This document shows, piece after piece, positions 6,674-7,448 of a DNA stretch of 7,448 nucleotides. The stretch lies in the NCBI GenBank assembly GCA_043767025.1, contig JAYUHK010000056.1:1-7448 (forward strand), written 5' to 3'. Position 1 is the first letter of the stretch. Each line of letters opens with the position of its first letter. Both the position numbers and the translations under genes were made by a program. This stretch comes from JAYUHK01 sp043767025 (GTDB taxonomy: Bacteria; Bacteroidota; Bacteroidia; Chitinophagales; Saprospiraceae). Under the pieces are notes generated by a model. It was not told the origin of the DNA. It ran no database searches and worked only from the letters and a program-made list of their open reading frames with translations.

Positions 6674-6746
6674 AAAGTTGCATAATTGAAAATAATAATG
6701 CAACTTTGCAATAAAATTATTTGTAAAGATAAATAATTTTATTGCA
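6674..6746. repeat. Two abutting AT-rich hairpins
   Basis: Hairpin 1 pairs AAAGTTGCAT (6674-6683) with ATGCAACTTT (6698-6707), 10 bp. Hairpin 2 pairs TGCAATAAAATTATTT (6707-6722) with AAATAATTTTATTGCA (6731-6746), 16 bp with an 8-base loop that can close two further pairs. The two share base 6707 and the word TTGCA. Such back-to-back palindromes may be protein-binding sites, a bidirectional terminator or a relic of a small mobile repeat. Confidence 0.6.
6677..6708 (+). promoter_or_regulatory. Promoter-like element within the tandem hairpins
   Basis: GTTG (6677-6680) is followed after 20 bases by CAACTTTG (6701-6708), which matches the Bacteroidota TTG-N19-21-TAnnTTTG pattern except for the first base of the -7 box. 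A start near 6713-6716 would place hairpin 2 at the 5' end of the transcript and leave about 435 bases before the secreted-protein gene. The AT-rich setting makes a chance match plausible. Confidence 0.3.
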
Positions 6747-6847
6747 GTTAAATTAAAAATCCTTCTTTGCTGACGACCGTTGTGACGCACTCAAAAAACG
6801 AAACAATGCAAGTCTATTTTTTAATTTGATTCAGAAAAGATAAGTTC

Positions 6848-7106
6848 TTCTTTCGCACTCGGAGTGCAAAGAAAACTCCGATTTAGTTGGTTCGGTTTCA
6901 TACTGCCGTTGCGCAAAGGCGCAGCAATCTCCGAAACGAAAAAAGGCAAACTGCCCTGCGGCAGCTTACCTTCTCATCGCTTTGGAAGTCTGAAACCCAT
7001 GTTATCGTATATTCAGTTTGCAAGCGAATATAACACGAGCAGCTCCTGCGACGCTCAAAGTTACGCACTTTTCTTAAAAAAATGGAACTCTATTCCGCAG
7101 GAAAAC
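6848..7106 (+). ncRNA. Structured GC-richer block, candidate non-coding RNA, long leader or dispersed repeat
   Basis: Several short helices cluster here. TTCTTT-c-GCACT (6848-6859) pairs with AGTGCAAAGAA (6863-6873) around a CGG loop. TGCGC-AAAG-GCGCA lies at 6910-6923 (extendable to 6908-6925) and CTGCC-CTGC-GGCAG at 6951-6964. GGTTTCA (6894-6900) can close with TGAAACC (6991-6997), making a three-way junction. TATATTC (7008-7014) pairs with GAATATA (7026-7032). GCAG-CTC-CTGC lies at 7039-7049. T-rich DNA follows from about 7111. No known RNA family was recognised, the strand is uncertain, and a decayed intergenic repeat is equally possible. Confidence 0.25.
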
Positions 7107-7151
7107 TAAATTTTTTAATTATTTTTTTTCATCATCTAATTTTATCCTCCT

Positions 7152-7448
7152 ATGATACTCAAGAATCTCCTTCTTGCTGCTCTATTCTTTTTTTTTGCTC
7201 CTTTCGTTTCCAATGCCCAATTAATTTACTCACTTGACCAAAATACAAATCTTAACACCATCGACGTAAATACTTGTGAAGTCGCACCAGTCTGTCCTGG
7301 ACTAAACTGCAATGGTTGTGGGTTCGGAATTATCGCATTTCATCCCAATGGTCTATTATACGCTGCTAATGACAGTTTATACAAAATTGATGTACAAAAT
7401 TGTACTAAAGTATCTCTAAGTGCAATTCCAGCAGCCTATAATGGACCT
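7152..7448 (+). CDS. Secreted cysteine-containing protein, partial (cut by the right edge)
   Basis: The first 99 codons are visible and remain open to the window edge. Residues 1-22 are a classic signal peptide: Lys4, a hydrophobic core LLLAALFFFFAPF, and a likely cleavage after SNA, before Gln23. The mature part has Cys at 42, 48, 53, 56 and 84. Two related segments can be read, LNTIDVNTCEV (34-44) and LYKIDVQNCTKV (76-87), each a strand with ID-V-x2-C, separated by FGIIAFHPNGLLYAAND (58-74). This pattern resembles blades of a beta-propeller or similar repeat protein, as in many large secreted Bacteroidota proteins that may end in a type IX sorting domain, but the C-terminus lies outside the window. 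The ATG at 7152 directly precedes the signal peptide. Function unknown; export to the periplasm or beyond is the only firm prediction. Confidence 0.82.
   Translation, partial: MILKNLLLAALFFFFAPFVSNAQLIYSLDQNTNLNTIDVNTCEVAPVCPGLNCNGCGFGIIAFHPNGLLYAANDSLYKIDVQNCTKVSLSAIPAAYNGP
7188..7196 (+). repeat. T9 homopolymer inside the signal peptide codons
   Basis: Nine consecutive T residues encode Phe13-Phe15 in the hydrophobic core of the signal peptide. A one-base slip would shift the frame near the start of the gene, so this tract could act as a contingency locus, though no variant is seen here. Confidence 0.6.

Larger units (their letters stand above)
6419..7151. other. 733-base intergenic region between divergent genes, rich in inverted repeats
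   Basis: No credible protein-coding gene is present. The left two thirds are very AT-rich; bases about 6845-7100 are noticeably GC-richer. Visible structures are a 14-bp hairpin at 6430-6468, a 10-bp hairpin at 6674-6707 abutting a 16-bp hairpin at 6707-6746, a near-inverted repeat AAATTAAAAAT (6750-6760) with ATTTTTTAATTT (6816-6827) enclosing 55 bases, and a cluster of small GC-rich hairpins from 6848 to 7106. Short frames, including an 81-codon one opening with GTG at 6864, have no family-like composition. The region must hold control signals for the genes on both sides. Confidence 0.7.

Noticed and set aside
6864..7109. An 81-codon + strand frame in the intergenic region
   Set aside because: It opens with GTG, has low-complexity composition without recognisable motifs, and coincides with a block of small hairpins.
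1..7448. CRISPR arrays, transposases, integrases or defence genes
   Set aside because: No regularly spaced repeats and no proteins of these families are visible on either strand.

Overview
The window looks like a chromosomal segment from a member of the Bacteroidota. Two promoters match the Bacteroidota housekeeping consensus exactly at the -7 box (TAnnTTTG, with a TTG-type -33 box 19 bases upstream). Start codons lack Shine-Dalgarno sequences, intergenic DNA is very AT-rich while coding DNA is more balanced, and the encoded proteins fit that phylum. A placement near Saprospiria or Cytophagia is only an impression, mainly from the secreted protein at the right edge.

Layout, left to right. 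Bases 1-281 are an AT-rich leader without a gene. An extended-SDR NAD(P)-dependent sugar epimerase/reductase-like gene follows on the + strand (282-1277). It converges on an EamA-type drug/metabolite transporter on the - strand (1369-2271). Upstream of the transporter, on the same strand, lie tRNA-Cys(GCA) (2345-2415) and a strong intrinsic terminator (2295-2332). The tRNA promoter is back to back with the promoter of rpmH (ribosomal protein L34, 2648-2803), which is followed by rnpA (RNase P protein, 2879-3325). A sizeable hairpin sits between rpmH and rnpA. Converging from the right is a two-gene - strand operon. Its first gene encodes a 658-aa TMTC-like membrane protein with C-terminal TPR repeats (4442-6418), and its second a Gfo/Idh/MocA oxidoreductase of the dihydrodiol-dehydrogenase type (3444-4424).

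Bases 6419-7151 are a 733-base gap between divergent genes, packed with inverted repeats. It holds a near-perfect hairpin with A/T tracts on both sides just upstream of the TMTC-like start codon, a pair of abutting hairpins near 6674-6746, and a GC-richer block of small hairpins (6848-7106). The window ends inside a new + strand gene (from 7152) for a cysteine-containing secreted protein with a signal peptide.

Functionally, the tRNA, rpmH and rnpA form a translation and RNA-processing core. The other genes are metabolic, transport or envelope functions with no obvious shared pathway. I see no defence system, CRISPR array, integrase, transposase or clear mobile element. The points most worth a second look are the structured non-coding regions (rpmH-rnpA hairpin, TMTC-like leader hairpin, 6674-7106 region) and the T9 tract in the signal peptide of the last gene. 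No convincing new multi-gene system is visible.
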